Below, piece by piece: positions 1 to 10,773 of a stretch of 64,000 nucleotides of DNA. The notes under the pieces were generated by a model. It ran no database searches. It saw only the letters and a program-made list of their open reading frames with translations, and was not told the DNA's origin. The position numbers and the translations under genes were made by a program. Positions within the stretch are counted from its first letter, which is position 1. The number at the start of each line of letters is the position of its first letter. The DNA comes from Fistulifera solaris (Eukaryota > Bacillariophyta > Bacillariophyceae > Naviculales > Stauroneidaceae). Where the stretch lies: positions 806,001 to 870,000 of the forward strand of contig AP026138.1 in NCBI GenBank assembly GCA_030295235.1, in the 5' to 3' direction.

Positions 1-353
1 TCCAATGTCAATGGCTCAAAGGCTTTTTCGTCACCAAAGATCTCGACTCGTTTCTTCCAGTAATTGAGATAACGGGTGACGGCATCGGTGACTCGAAAGA
101 CTTCCGATCGCAAGAACATGAGTTCAAATTGGGCTGTCAACAATTCGGGACATTTTTCCTTGGCCATGAGATACTCCTGATTCGAGGGAGTCTTCTGAAC
201 CGTTCGTTCTGCCAATTCTTCGGCAAACTGTGCCAACGTTTTCTGAATGAGATCAGGCGTTTCTTTCGGATGCACTTGACCGTAATGATCCGGTTCGTCA
301 TCGCTGTCGGAAGAAATGGTGCAAGTAGAAGAAAGAGATAGTAATTTGACCAT
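1..353 (-). CDS. Partial CRAL-TRIO-like lipid-binding protein, N-terminal part
   Basis: An open frame runs on the minus strand from an ATG at 353-351 to the left edge without a stop (117 codons), so the gene continues outside the window. It begins MVKLLSLSSTCTISSDSDD and contains FLRSEVFRVTDAVTRYLNYW followed by KKRVEIFG. This spacing of a Phe-Leu-Arg motif, an Ala-rich helix, a Tyr-Trp pair and a basic-aromatic stretch is what I know from the N-terminal helical part of diatom CRAL-TRIO proteins, which bind hydrophobic ligands. The lipid-binding pocket itself is not in the window, so the family is inferred. It is divergent from PCNA across about 970 bp. Alternative: a diatom-specific protein sharing only the helical lead-in. 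Confidence 0.6.
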   Translation of the reverse strand, partial: MVKLLSLSSTCTISSDSDDEPDHYGQVHPKETPDLIQKTLAQFAEELAERTVQKTPSNQEYLMAKEKCPELLTAQFELMFLRSEVFRVTDAVTRYLNYWKKRVEIFGDEKAFEPLTL

Positions 354-1324
354 GATGGAAGGTGGACAGTTTGTTTTCGTGATGAAGTTGTGGTTGTGAT
401 GGCAATATCAATTAAAAAGGGTCATGTGTCGTGTGTTTTGAGCTTTGTGCCGACGACCGAGATTTTTCTCGCCCAACATAAACATTTGTGATGCTGATGC
501 GTGGCTGCGTGGCGCATTGATGCGATGATGAGAAAGTAGAAAGTGTGAACCAAACGGACATTTTGCTCAACGCATTCTTTGGCCTTTCGAGAACTTTATG
601 AACCTAGACTATCGCCGCTTGCTATAATTGTTTTGAAAACACTTCAGTCATTATCGGCATTCGTCATTCTCGTCCATGCAGGATTTTGGATTTTTCTCCC
701 TCCAGGTGGACTATAGTGTCGAAGTGTTAATTCATGACTGAAATCCAGTCGTGAAAAAAGTAACGTACACATTGTGCGAGAGTAAACTTTTACCAAACAT
801 CCTTCGATGAAAATTATCGACCTTCGACGCAAGCATAAACTTCTTCCGTCCAATCTATTGCTCAGTTGATTGCCTTCAAATCATCGAAACTTTGCCTTCA
901 GGTTCATCTAAAATAAGAAAGATCAGAGAATTGTCCCTTTTCGTTTCGCCTCTTTTTGCACTATTGTCGAAAGTGTTGTCCGTTTTTACCAAGACTGGAT
1001 TTCAGTCATGAGCATCTCTCGGTTCGAATAAAAGCGCGCTTTTCACCAACGGACAATTCGCACGCGCGTCGTCCTGCCCGCCAAACTTCCCGCCACAGTG
1101 GATTGCGCGCGCCAAGTTGAATGGTTACGTAGATCCGCGTAGAAAGTACTACCAGCATTGCCGCTGTAGGCAATCTTGCCGCCACAACAACATAAACTCT
1201 CGTCCGCCTCGTCGTCTCTCCTCATTTTCCGTTCCTCGTGTGTGTTGCTAAAGAAGCATTCGACGATCTCTCTCCCGTCAACCACATCTAATTATTGTCT
1301 TTTACACTAACTCCTACCAGCAAG
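354..1324. promoter_or_regulatory. Divergent intergenic region upstream of the CRAL-TRIO-like gene and PCNA
   Basis: No convincing gene is present between the two divergent starts. The region holds two copies of a short inverted motif, GACTGaaatcCAGTC at 737-751 within catgactgaaatccagtcgt, and the reverse orientation gactggatttcagtcatg at 993-1010. The first lies next to a CTATAG. The same motif recurs in other intergenic regions of the window. A pyrimidine-rich stretch precedes the PCNA start. No TATA box is claimed. Confidence 0.4.
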
Positions 1325-2185
1325 ATGTTTGAAGCTCGCCTCGCTAACGGAAATATCTTCAAAATGATTGTGGAATCGATCCGCGAACTCATCGTCGATG
1401 TCAATATTGACTGCTCGACGGAAGAGCTGGCGATTCAATGCATGGACTCGGCTCACGTTGCTTTGGTCTCTATGAGCTTGTCACAGAGTGCCTTTGATCA
1501 CTTTCGATGCGATAGATCTCTTTCGCTCGGCTTGAACTTGCCGAATGTCTCCAAGATCTTCAAGATGATGGGTCGTGATGATACGATGGTCCTCAAGGCG
1601 GAAGATAGTGCCGACAAGCTCATGCTCATGTTTGAGAATGATAAATCGGGAACTATTGCGGATTTCGGTGCGTCTAGATTGAGTTGATTGTAGTATTTTT
1701 ACTCTGTTTGTCTTGTTTACTCACTTCCTCTTTCTACAACAGAACTCAAACTCATGGCCATTGAAGCCGAACAACTCGGTGTCCCCGATACGCCCTACAA
1801 ATGCAGCATTTCCATGCCGTCGTCGGAATTCCAGCGCATTGTACGTGATCTACAAGTCATGGGTGATACGTGCAAGATCTCGTGCACCAAGGAAGGTTTG
1901 AAATTCTCCGCCACGGGTCAAATTGGTACGGGCAATATCTTGATGCGTCAAAATGTCGCTTCCGAGAAAGAAGAAGACCACGTCACGATTGATATGGAAG
2001 AGCCGGTCGAACTCAACTTTGCGTTGCGGTATTTGAATTTCTTTACCAAGGCGACGCCCTTGTCGCCGACGGTCATTATCAAAATGAGTCCGGGTTTGCC
2101 CATTGTCATTGAGTATCCCATTGAGCAATTGGGTCATGTCAAGTACTATTTGGCGCCCAAGATGGAAGAAGATGAAGAAGAATAA
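1325..2185 (+). CDS. PCNA: Proliferating cell nuclear antigen (DNA sliding clamp)
   Basis: Two exons, 1325-1667 and 1743-2185, joined across a 75-bp GT-AG intron, give 261 residues, the canonical PCNA length. The start MFEARLANGNIFKMIVESI is the conserved clamp N terminus; an in-frame TTG upstream at 1295 is ignored. The interdomain connector LMAIEAEQLGVPDTPY, which binds PIP-box partners, follows the splice junction (codon GAA split 1+2). The C terminus KYYLAPKMEEDEEE matches the family's acidic tail. The protein forms the homotrimeric ring that tethers replicative polymerases and repair factors in the nucleus. The frame is intact, and nothing is odd apart from an acidic run slightly longer than usual. 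Very sure. Confidence 0.97.
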
Positions 2186-2286
2186 ACGGAAAAACGCAAG
2201 GAAACGCAGGAGTATTACTGTGATGCAAATTATAATTATTGTTGAACGCCACATCATTCGTTTCTACTAGAGTCTAAGTTTTCAGC

Positions 2287-3432
2287 TCACTCTCGCGAAG
2301 GAGTCTCCAATCCATGTTGCGCGGTATGACAAATGGAATCCCAAATGGTTTGAGGAATAGGTAAAACACCCGCTGCTTGGCGTTCTTGTGCTGTTTTCAC
2401 CGAGCGCTCTCCCGGAATACGGACATTCTCACCGGAAGCTTGAACCGTGCGAAGAATCGAGGCACTCTTTTCTTCAAAATCATCCACGAACGCGTGAGGA
2501 TTAATCGCAATGAACGTATGCCCCCAGGATTGGGCCATCTTTTTCGATTCCACTTGTCCCAAGACCGCCGCACCCGATAAGGCACCCGCCAAAAGTTCCA
2601 CACACAGCGACAATCCCAGTCCCTTGTGTCCACCAAAGGTAGCAATGGCCCCTCCATTCATGACTTGCTTTGCATCCGTAGTAAATTGTCCTTGTGCATC
2701 ATAGGCTACTTGTGGAGGCAAGGGTTCTCCTTTGGCTTGTGCACTCAATACTCCAAACAACGCAATGGCCGACGTCGCCATATCAAACGTATATGGCACC
2801 GTTCCGGCCCGAGGAATCCCAATCGCCAACGGATTGGTCCCAAACACGGGCTTCGCTCCCGGTGCGGCCGCTACGAATTCGGGAGAATTGCACAAGGCCA
2901 CCCCGATGCATCCTGTCTGGGCCATGCGGTTGACATAATACGCCAACTGCCCCGAACTCGTACACGAATTGTACGCACATACCATGGCAATACTGTTGCC
3001 TGAATGAACTTTTTGAACGGCCAAATCGGCCGCCGTGACGGCCGCCAACATTCCCGGTGCTTTGTTGGCATTAATGACGGCCGACGACGGTGTTTCTCTC
3101 TCCACAACAGGAACACCGGCACCCGGAGCCGGCGCCATTTGTTTCGGTTGATACATTTTGACAAGTCCTTGATTGTTGCCGCACAATTCTGCGGCAATCA
3201 TGATATCGGCTTGTAATGCGGCATCTTTAACATTCCATCCAATTTGTTGTAACGCTCGTGCGGTCGTTGTGCGGGCCTCTTCCATGGGAATTTGTAAGAT
3301 CGATGTTGTAGAGGTGTTGCTGTGCGTCGCAAAGGAACGGCGGCTGTGACGACACACTAATCGGGTAATAATCATTCGTTGCATTTGAATAGGAGAGTTT
3401 GTTTTACAAACCAATAGTTTGGAGAGAAACAA
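2287..3432 (-). CDS. Ldh2/malate-lactate-type NAD(P)-dependent dehydrogenase
   Basis: A single-exon frame of 381 residues. The core matches the type-2 malate/L-lactate dehydrogenase family (non-Rossmann fold): VFGTNPLAIGIP, the DMATS motif, and GGHKGLGLSLCVELLAGALS near residue 265. These enzymes reduce or oxidise 2-oxo/2-hydroxy acids with NAD(P). The first 40 residues are basic and Ser/Arg-rich (RHSRRSFATHSN) and resemble a mitochondrial presequence; a start at Met17 would keep most of it. The site that in many members reads Ser-His-Gly is here Asn-Gln-Gly (CGNNQGLVKMYQP), so the catalytic His may be absent or displaced and the substrate is uncertain. It is convergent with PCNA, with only about 100 bp between the 3' ends. 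Confidence 0.85.
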   Translation of the reverse strand: MFLSKLLVCKTNSPIQMQRMIITRLVCRHSRRSFATHSNTSTTSILQIPMEEARTTTARALQQIGWNVKDAALQADIMIAAELCGNNQGLVKMYQPKQMAPAPGAGVPVVERETPSSAVINANKAPGMLAAVTAADLAVQKVHSGNSIAMVCAYNSCTSSGQLAYYVNRMAQTGCIGVALCNSPEFVAAAPGAKPVFGTNPLAIGIPRAGTVPYTFDMATSAIALFGVLSAQAKGEPLPPQVAYDAQGQFTTDAKQVMNGGAIATFGGHKGLGLSLCVELLAGALSGAAVLGQVESKKMAQSWGHTFIAINPHAFVDDFEEKSASILRTVQASGENVRIPGERSVKTAQERQAAGVLPIPQTIWDSICHTAQHGLETPSRE

Positions 3433-3738
3433 TAAAAATTGTTTACCTGGTAATGAATGAAGGTGACATCAATGCGACGAAAGATCCTGTAGTGCGTTTT
3501 TTACGTGTCCCGAAAATCTGGAAGAGGGAGTGATAATATACCACGTATCCAGAAAATCTGGGGGTGTCATGTTACTACTTGTCCCGAAAATCGCACGCTT
3601 TTTTTATAAAAAAAAAATAATAACGCATTACCGGTAGGGTCTACTCATTATTTCGCGGTCTTTATTTTTTTTGTATAATTTCATTTCCTTTTAGAAACAC
3701 TACATTTACTTACAAACAATTAATACGATCACTCTCTA
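3433..3738. repeat. Intergenic region with three short direct repeats
   Basis: This is the divergent gap between the Ldh2-type gene and the amidase. Three related segments sit at about 3504, 3542 and 3575, each of the form acgt-tccc/tcca-gaaaatctgg. The middle one contains tccagaaaatctgg, a small inverted repeat also found in the 68-bp array at the right end of the window. An A/T-rich stretch follows at about 3600-3690, close to the amidase start. No gene is seen. Confidence 0.45.
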
Positions 3739-5370
3739 ATGCTTACAATACAACAAACACAGCGTTTGCTACAGACAGGCGCCATTTCCAGTGAACAGTT
3801 GGTTCTCTTTTGTGTCGCTCGCGCTGCTACGGTTTCGGATGCGTGGGAACGACGCATCCATACACAAACGTTACTCGAACAGGCACGACAATCGGATTTC
3901 CGTCGTGCGCAAAACAAATTACTGTCACCATTGGATGGAATACCTTTCTCAGTCAAAGCCAATTTGGCGGTTGCTTCGTTGCCATTGACGGCGGGGAGTG
4001 CCATTTTACAAACCAATGCGTGTGTTGGTTATCATGCACAAGTTGTTGACGCCTTACTGCAATCGGGGGCATTGTTGATGGGAACGACTGCTATGGATGA
4101 ATTTGGAATGGGAAGTTTAGGAATGAATCGTCCTAAAACTACGACGAGTCGAACGAAAAATCCAATCTCTGGATGGCATCGCCACAGAAAAATGTTTTCC
4201 GATGAAGAAATGATACATATGATTCTAAGTTGTTCCGAGACGATCAATAAGACTCAACAACAGGACGACGAAAGCACTGTCATTTACAGTCCTGGAGGAT
4301 CTTCGAGTGGCAGTGCGGTGACCGTCGCCCAACAAGCCGCATTATTCTCTCTCGGCAGTGATACGGGAGGATCGGTGCGTCTTCCCGCCGCCTGGTGTGC
4401 CATCACGGGCTTCAAACCAACCTATGGACGTTTGTCACGGGATGGATTAGTGGCGTACGCGAGTTCGTTGGATACAGTCGGTATCTTGGCACCGACGGTG
4501 TCGTGTTTATCCGTTGTATGGGAAGAATTGTTACAACAGCAATCACGACAACCGCGACAGGATTCGACTTTGCGGTCAACTCTCAGCAATGATGCTAATC
4601 CGACGCGTGCGTCGGCTTCTACACGACAACAACTACTGGAAGGTGTAAAAGTGGCAGTGCCCACAGCATTCGTGGTTAAGGAAATGTCACAACAAGTTCG
4701 AGACAATTGGAAAAATGCTGCGCGGCAGCTAGAAGAAATGGGAGCTACCGTTCATGTCACCGACACAATAACACCGCAAGTATTGCAGCAAGCATTGGCG
4801 GCCTATTATGTTTTGGCGTGTGCGGAAGCCACGTCGAATCTTGGTCGCTACGACGGGTTCCGTTATGGTTCCGCAGCCGACTGCGGTTGGATGAATGCAG
4901 TAAGAGAAGATGAACAGCCACAAAGTAAATCTTCTTTATTGGAGCAACAATACGCCAAGGCCCGGACACGAGGGTTCGGTAGCGAAGTCATTAGACGTAT
5001 CTTGTGCGGAACATCGGTCTTGTCGTCGGATCATTATCACACACATTACGAAGCTGCTGCGAAATTGCGTGCCGTTTTGGCCCAACAAATGCGGAACGTT
5101 TTAAAACAATACGATGTACTGTTGGTTCCTACGACATTCAACATGCCACCGCGCATCGATGAGGCAAATTCCATTGATTCTACCGCAATGATGGCGAATG
5201 ATATCATGACCGTACCGGCTAGTCTAGGAGGTTTCCCAGCATTATCGATACCGTACGGGCATTGGGAGGCTGTGCCGTTCGCCATGAGTATGCAATTGGT
5301 GGCGGCGCAACAGGATGAACACACACTCTTTCGAGTGTCTCAAGCTCTGCAAGACCGTGCTGTGGCTTAG
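3739..5370 (+). CDS. gatA: Amidase signature protein, probable organellar Glu-tRNA(Gln) amidotransferase subunit A
   Basis: An uninterrupted 543-residue frame. The amidase catalytic triad is visible: Lys73 in SVKANLAV, the cis-Ser in PGGSSSGSA near residues 189-191, and the nucleophile Ser212 in SDTGGSVRLPAAW. GYHAQVV and MDEFGMGS before it and RRILCGTSVLSS later are GatA-like. In organelles GatA works in GatCAB, converting Glu-tRNA(Gln) to Gln-tRNA(Gln). Two oddities are noted. There is no clear targeting presequence before LTIQQTQRLLQTGAISS. A polar insertion of roughly 35-40 residues (about 140-182) lies between the MGS motif and the Gly-Ser loop. Another amidase (for example fatty-acid amide hydrolase type) is possible but less likely. 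Confidence 0.85.
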   Translation: MLTIQQTQRLLQTGAISSEQLVLFCVARAATVSDAWERRIHTQTLLEQARQSDFRRAQNKLLSPLDGIPFSVKANLAVASLPLTAGSAILQTNACVGYHAQVVDALLQSGALLMGTTAMDEFGMGSLGMNRPKTTTSRTKNPISGWHRHRKMFSDEEMIHMILSCSETINKTQQQDDESTVIYSPGGSSSGSAVTVAQQAALFSLGSDTGGSVRLPAAWCAITGFKPTYGRLSRDGLVAYASSLDTVGILAPTVSCLSVVWEELLQQQSRQPRQDSTLRSTLSNDANPTRASASTRQQLLEGVKVAVPTAFVVKEMSQQVRDNWKNAARQLEEMGATVHVTDTITPQVLQQALAAYYVLACAEATSNLGRYDGFRYGSAADCGWMNAVREDEQPQSKSSLLEQQYAKARTRGFGSEVIRRILCGTSVLSSDHYHTHYEAAAKLRAVLAQQMRNVLKQYDVLLVPTTFNMPPRIDEANSIDSTAMMANDIMTVPASLGGFPALSIPYGHWEAVPFAMSMQLVAAQQDEHTLFRVSQALQDRAVA

Positions 5371-5719
5371 TGAACTCATGGGAAACAAATGATTCCTTTC
5401 AAAACACGATAATACGCTCTCACAGCTAGCGAGGCATGGTTCGTCAGCGGTAAGGATACATAATTGTGTTTGGTTCCTTCGACGTTCTCAATTAATGAAA
5501 GGCAATCAGGGCAACAGTTTGTTACTTCTGTGACGGGAAGACACAAACTGGAAACCCAAGTGACACGCCTTTATCAAGAGCATTTCAATTTACTTCGAAA
5601 AAACACCATGGAAAATATTCCCATCTCATGAGTGTTCATATTAAGGCGTTACGATTATGCGTACTATGATGCTGCAATCCCATAAAGATCCTAACGATGT
5701 AGTCGGAGCTACTAGACAC

Positions 5720-6995
5720 GAATCTCCCCTACCAGTCTGGGGCCTATGCAAAATCACGTAGACATTAACAACCGTCGCATCTGCTGCGCTCCACGTTGAG
5801 TCGACTCTTGCTAAATGTCTTTAAAGCTAGCGCGATGAGTGGAACATGGAATTTGTTACTGTCGGGACCGATTTCCAACCGGTTGCTACCTGCATCGATA
5901 AAATTCCTACGAGGTCTACATGATTTTCCTGTAGACATTCAAAGCGTTTTAACTCAGCTCTATTTTACGATTTGTTTTCGATTCGATGATTATTATCGCT
6001 GATTGGTGCAACGTCGTCACGTAGGGGAAAGCGACGATGGCATTAGTGCCCAATAGACCTGGCAAACGGTGTGATCCAAAGTAAGCAATGTCCGGGTCTC
6101 CCCTCTGTCGACAAATTTCCCTACGAGAGCTACGTGAAATTACGTAGAAATTCGAAGCGTTGCATCATTCGTTCCATCAGCGTTTGGTTTTCCAGTCGGT
6201 GGCAATTATTGCTTCCCGTTACGAAGCCAATACAGTGCGCAAGGAAACGTTGACCTCTGAGCACTGTAAATGCAAGAATTGGATGATGGCGAAAAGACAC
6301 AATATCCGGGTATCCCTACAGAGATAAATTTCCTACCGCGGCTACGTAAAATTCGCGTAGACACTGGAAGCGTCGTAACTTTCTACTGTTTCATGTTTCA
6401 CTATCAAATCACTTCCGATTATTGTTTCATGGGTGTCATAAGCGATGTTGGGCAAAGTATTGCTGACATTGTTGTCCAAAAGACGCGAATAATGGTGTGA
6501 TCGAAATTAGGCAAAGTCCGGGTCTCCCCTCTGTCGATAAATTTCCCTACGAGAGGTACGTGAAATTACGTAGACATTCGAAGCGTTGCATCTGTTTTCA
6601 TTCTCAAGATAATTGCTCTTATTATGGATTCTTGCTTATTGCCTCTTTTAAGGTATGAAAATGAACGTTACATGATATTCACTGCTGTCGTGACCGATTT
6701 TATCGAGATCGAATTTTGATGAGTTCCGGTTGCTACCTGCATCGATAAAATTTCTACGGGGTCTACGTGATTTCCTGCAGACATTCGAGGTGTTGTCTCG
6801 CAGCTCTATTCTTCGATTTGTTTTCTGCTTGGCACCAAGTCGTCACGTTTGGGAAATCGACGATGTCATTAGTGCTCAATAGACCTGGCAAACGGAGTGA
6901 TCGAAATTAGGCAAAGTCTGGGTCTCCCCTCTGTCGATAAATTTCTCTACCAGGGCTACGTGAAAATCACGTAGACAATTGCAACGTTGCATCTG
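5720..6995. repeat. Array of seven related hairpin repeats, ~160-215 bp apart
   Basis: Related ~70-80-bp cores lie at about 5720-5785, 5881-5950, 6090-6166, 6302-6379, 6518-6594, 6727-6797 and 6918-6995. The common pattern is gggtctcccctctgtcgata, then aatttccctac, then a short hairpin CTACGTGaaaatCACGTAG, then aca-n-gaagcgttgcatctg. Two cores (5881 and 6727) are a second subtype starting ggttgctacctgcatcgata. Longer flanks also repeat: the 6013-6075 segment recurs at 6840-6905 and 5881 recurs at 6727, a higher-order period of about 830 bp. A further reverse-strand copy is at 26936-27003. No coding sense is seen. It may be a degenerate minisatellite or clustered MITE-like element. Confidence 0.75.
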
Positions 6996-7474
6996 TCGTA
7001 TTTTTCAAGATAAGTGTTCCAATTATTGTCGATTATCGATTATTGGCACGATATAAAGATCACACCGGAAAGTTTCCGGTATAGACCCTTACAGAGGCGT
7101 TGGCAACATTCGCAAGCAAACATCCACCTAACGCGTCTGGCCATCGCTCGCAAGGGAACGGTTTGTTCGGAAATTCCAGCAATGCTCCCTCCAATGAATA
7201 ACCGTAGAATAACGTCGTATTGTCACACGATTGCTGCGTGTACCGGTACTTGTTCGCCTATACTAAACACCGCATTGTTGGGTATCCCAACGAGCCGGCC
7301 AATCCTTGCGGACGAAAAATGCACTTCAACGGACCTCTTTCGGTGCACCTTTCGTGTGTGCATCAACGCAAATAATTGGACCGCAACTCCTTCCAAATAA
7401 AAATTCAAACGAACGAACGCAACACACACGCACGAGAGAACATTCACACTTGCTATAAGCAACAAAGAAAGACC

Positions 7475-9737
7475 ATGGACGCTCCTGCAGATCCTCCCGC
7501 GTTCCTTCCTCCTCGTTATCCTGGTGAAGATTTTGCACCCGGGCAATTTCGGGACGCGTATCCTTCGACAACTCCGTCGGAGCCCGAAGAATACTATGCG
7601 GACGAGTCTCGCCTCAATGCATCGTTACTCGTCGACGACGACGACACGAATCTGTCTTCGTTAGAATTACAAGAAGAAGGAGGACATTCGTTACCGACGG
7701 CCGACGAAGTTCGCAACGCCAACGCGATGGAGAATAATCCGTACAGCGGACGTCGGAAACGAATGTGGGCTTTGCTGGGAGTCGGTCTCCTTGTGTTGAC
7801 GCTAATTATTGCCCTGAGTGTAGCGGTTCCTCGACAGAAGGAAAATAAATCTGTATCCGGTTCTTCGAGTGCCTTGGACGGTGTTGACGACGGAAATTCC
7901 GCCACCGGCGGTAATCAAGGAACGACAGACCCATTACGCAACCCGAATGCGGCTTTGCAAGTCGGTGTTTCCCGATACCAGCAAGTGACCGAATATATTG
8001 TATCACGGGGTATCACTGCGGCAGATAAATATGCCGATAAGGAAGGACCGCAACATCGAGCGGCGCTCTGGATTGCCGATTACGATCCTTTGCAACTGGC
8101 GATTCCGGAGACCGGAAACTTTGAATTTGAGCAACGTTATATCTTGGCGACATTTTATTACGCACTTGATGGTCCGAATTGGCGTTCGGATCTCAAATTC
8201 TTGTCGGGATCGTCGGTTTGTGACTGGAATTTGCCCTTTGACTTGGTGAATGAATTAGGAAAACAAAGCACATGGGACCAAGGTGTCACTTGCGGAGATA
8301 CTAAGAATGCCGAAATTCTTTTCATTGGTAAGTACTTGCCTAATTGCGAACGCATTTTATTGCTTGGGGAACATACTCACAGACACGTCATGATTCCCTG
8401 TACTCTATTCGCAGCGGGCAATGGACTTTCGGGTGAACTACCTCCGGAGTTGGGTTTCCTTTCGACATTATGGCATTTAAGCTTGTATGATAATGATTTG
8501 AGCGGAGCACTTCCTTCGGAAATGCAGCACTTGACAAAATTGTGGTTCGTCGGCTTGGAAGAAAACAATTTGGAAGGACCCATTCCGTCGTGGATCAATA
8601 AATGGACGGATCTAGAATTTTTGGCTCTCGGGACCAACTGGTTTAGCGGTAGCCTTCCGTCTTTGCTGGACTAACCAAATTGAAAGAAATTTCACTTTAC
8701 GAAAACGAATTGACGGGATCCATCGACTCGTTGAACCAAGCAACATCCCTCACGGCTATTTTCGCCAATACGAATAGCTTCAGCGGTCGCCTTCATTCGA
8801 CCACATTGGGCAACCTTAAGAAGCTACAAACACTTGATCTGAGCGACAACGATCTCACTGGTTATTTCCCAGAGCACTTTTATGGAATTAAGAATGTCGT
8901 ACTTGCCGAAAACCAATTGACTGGCCAGCTTCCAGATGTCACTGCCACTGGTCTGCCGATCGAAGTGCTCTCACTGCACAACAATGGTATTTCTGGAGAT
9001 GTCCCGGCCAAAATCGGACTTCTGTCGAACCTGATTCATTTGGATCTTTCCCACAATCGCTTGGATGGGGAAGTTTTCGATTCGGTCAACGGATTGACGA
9101 AACTGCAATTCTTGCTCCTCTCGCACAATCCGTTAACACCAGGTCGCATTCCTGTCATGTCCTCGCTTAAGGTATTGCAAGATCTAAGTTTGGGCAACAC
9201 CAACCGCTCTGGTCCTATTCCTACCGGATTGGGTACCTTGACGAGCTTGCGTCTCCTTGATTTGCACGGAAACCAGCTCACTGGAGCAATCCCCACTCAG
9301 CTGGCCACAATTCCCAATCTTCGCTTTTTGTCGCTCAATCGCAACTCACTGACAGGAGGTGTGCCAGATGAATTGGCTGCATTGACCGACCTTTGTAAGT
9401 ATCTCGTTGTTGATCCAACCAGTCTTTTCTCAATGCTTTCGCTGACCATCTTGTTTGTCTCGTCTTCTATTCTCCGTCTTTAGACACCTTTTACATGGAT
9501 CATAACAACATCACTGGTAATGTGGGTGAGATTTGCTTGAATGGAGGATCCGATAACTTGAAGATGTTTGTCACCGACTGCGAAGTCGAGTGCCCTTGCT
9601 GTAATGAGGGCACCTGCTGCGCGGAGTTCGACGATGCGTGCAATAAAGAAGAGCTTCTGACTAAGTTCCGAAAAGAATACGTCAGAGTTGAGTTTATTTT
9701 TAACGAGAATGTTGCTTTGAACACGACCGCCGTTTAA
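7475..9737 (+). CDS. Single-pass membrane leucine-rich-repeat protein (frame slip in the middle)
   Basis: Start chosen at MDAPADPPAFLPPRYPGEDF. A Pro/acidic cytoplasmic N terminus of about 90 residues leads to RRKRMWALLGVGLLVLTLII, a membrane anchor, then about 13 plant-type LRRs (for example LSLYDNDLSGALPSEM), and a Cys-rich end CEVECPCCNEGTCC. Introns: 8328-8414 (87 bp, in frame, so retention leaves the protein open) and 9395-9483. The reading frame slips by one base at about 8670-8676: the LRR continues as LTKLKEISLYENELTGSI in another frame, fitting one missing base. This type of type-II LRR protein is abundant in pennate diatoms and is thought to act at the cell surface; its ligand is unknown. 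It is either a pseudogene or a sequence error. Confidence 0.85.
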
Positions 9738-10445
9738 ATTGCATCCATCATTTCCGTTTCGCTCCTCATATCCCACCGAAACGTTTCCGCAAACATAGCA
9801 ATAACTGTATCGTATATAACAATGAGCACAGTTGTGCTTCAAAAGACTTTCCATAATGAAATATACTATACGTGGAGGGTACGTCCATCTAGACAACTAC
9901 GTTGCATGAAACTACTGGAACCGACTGCAGATGCCTCGCAATTTAGACTTCCATTCGAAGCACAATTGCCGACGGGACGTTTACGTTTGATAGATGTCGA
10001 ATTGTAACGACGTTTAAGTTAGTGTATGATGCAAAAATTTAGCGTGAACGGCCTTGTGTAGGAACGTTATTTTTGCCATGACTGAAATTCAGTCGGCTAC
10101 CCGCTACACAACGGATGATATTAAAATCTATTTAGATGTTTGTATACCACTATGATTCACTTGATGCACACTACTTTCGATAATGACGTAGGCACATCAA
10201 CGCAGCGATCCAAAGAACAAAACAAAATCAACGAAAAAACACCATCACGAAGAATCATCAGCATTATCGATCATCGATGCTTCAAATACTAAGGATCAAC
10301 AACAGAACTGCATCGATAAGATTCCGAGAGGTGATCAGGTGGTCGATACTGCTGAACACGGAACGATTGACATGGTGCAGCCGTAAAGAACAAGATCAAG
10401 CACAAGTCCTTGAAGATGTTTCCTTAATAGAGTTACGTCTCAAGC
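9738..10445. other. Intergenic region between convergent genes, with one inverted motif
   Basis: About 700 bp separate the LRR gene from the convergent small gene. No gene is supported. A copy of the dispersed inverted motif, catgactgaaattcagtcgg, lies at 10078-10097. The rest is unremarkable A/T-rich spacer. Confidence 0.4.
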
Positions 10446-10773
10446 TTAAAAGGCCGCAGCTTGTCGCGCTTTGGTCCAGATATCTTCTACCTGATCTCTA
10501 AGCTTTTGTGCTTCTTCCTTGTTTCCGCGGCCCTCATGGTAAGGGATTTGTGCTTCTAACTTTTGGACTTTCTTTGCGTCTTTTCTAAAAATGTGAACGA
10601 GGGAGAGACAAGGATTAGCGACGGCATTTCCAGATGACCAAGGACGGCAAAGAAGTGAGCGCGTAGGGGAAGATACAGAACGCAACAGCCATACTCAAAG
10701 AAGCAATGATTCACCGCTAAACTTACTTGTTGAGAACGACCTCTTCACTTGCTTTCGACTTTGGCTTGGCCAT
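10446..10773 (-). CDS. Conserved 61-residue small protein of unknown function
   Basis: Exon 1 is 10773-10727 and exon 2 is 10584-10446, separated by a 142-bp GT-AG intron with a gtaagt donor; together they give 61 residues. The product begins MAKPKSKASEEVVLNKKDAK and continues with a charged helix containing KLEAQIPYHEGRG and EEAQKLRDQVEDIWTKAR. Short eukaryotic proteins with a QIPYHEGRG-type core are known to me as conserved hypotheticals in fungi and algae; no function is claimed. It has no signal or membrane segment and is probably cytosolic. It is too small to be found without assembling the intron. Spliced frame and splice sites are clean. Confidence 0.75.

Noticed and set aside
644-853. 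Minus-strand frame between the CRAL-TRIO-like gene and PCNA
   Set aside because: Short, no domain, and overlaps a repeat motif in an obvious promoter region.
1850-2257. 135-codon minus-strand frame over PCNA exon 2
   Set aside because: Antisense shadow of PCNA; the amino-acid pattern follows the codons of the true gene.
8328-8414. The LRR open frame read through the first intron as a longer protein
   Set aside because: Although in frame, the gtaagt donor and attcgcag acceptor flank sequence that breaks the LRR spacing, so it is an intron.
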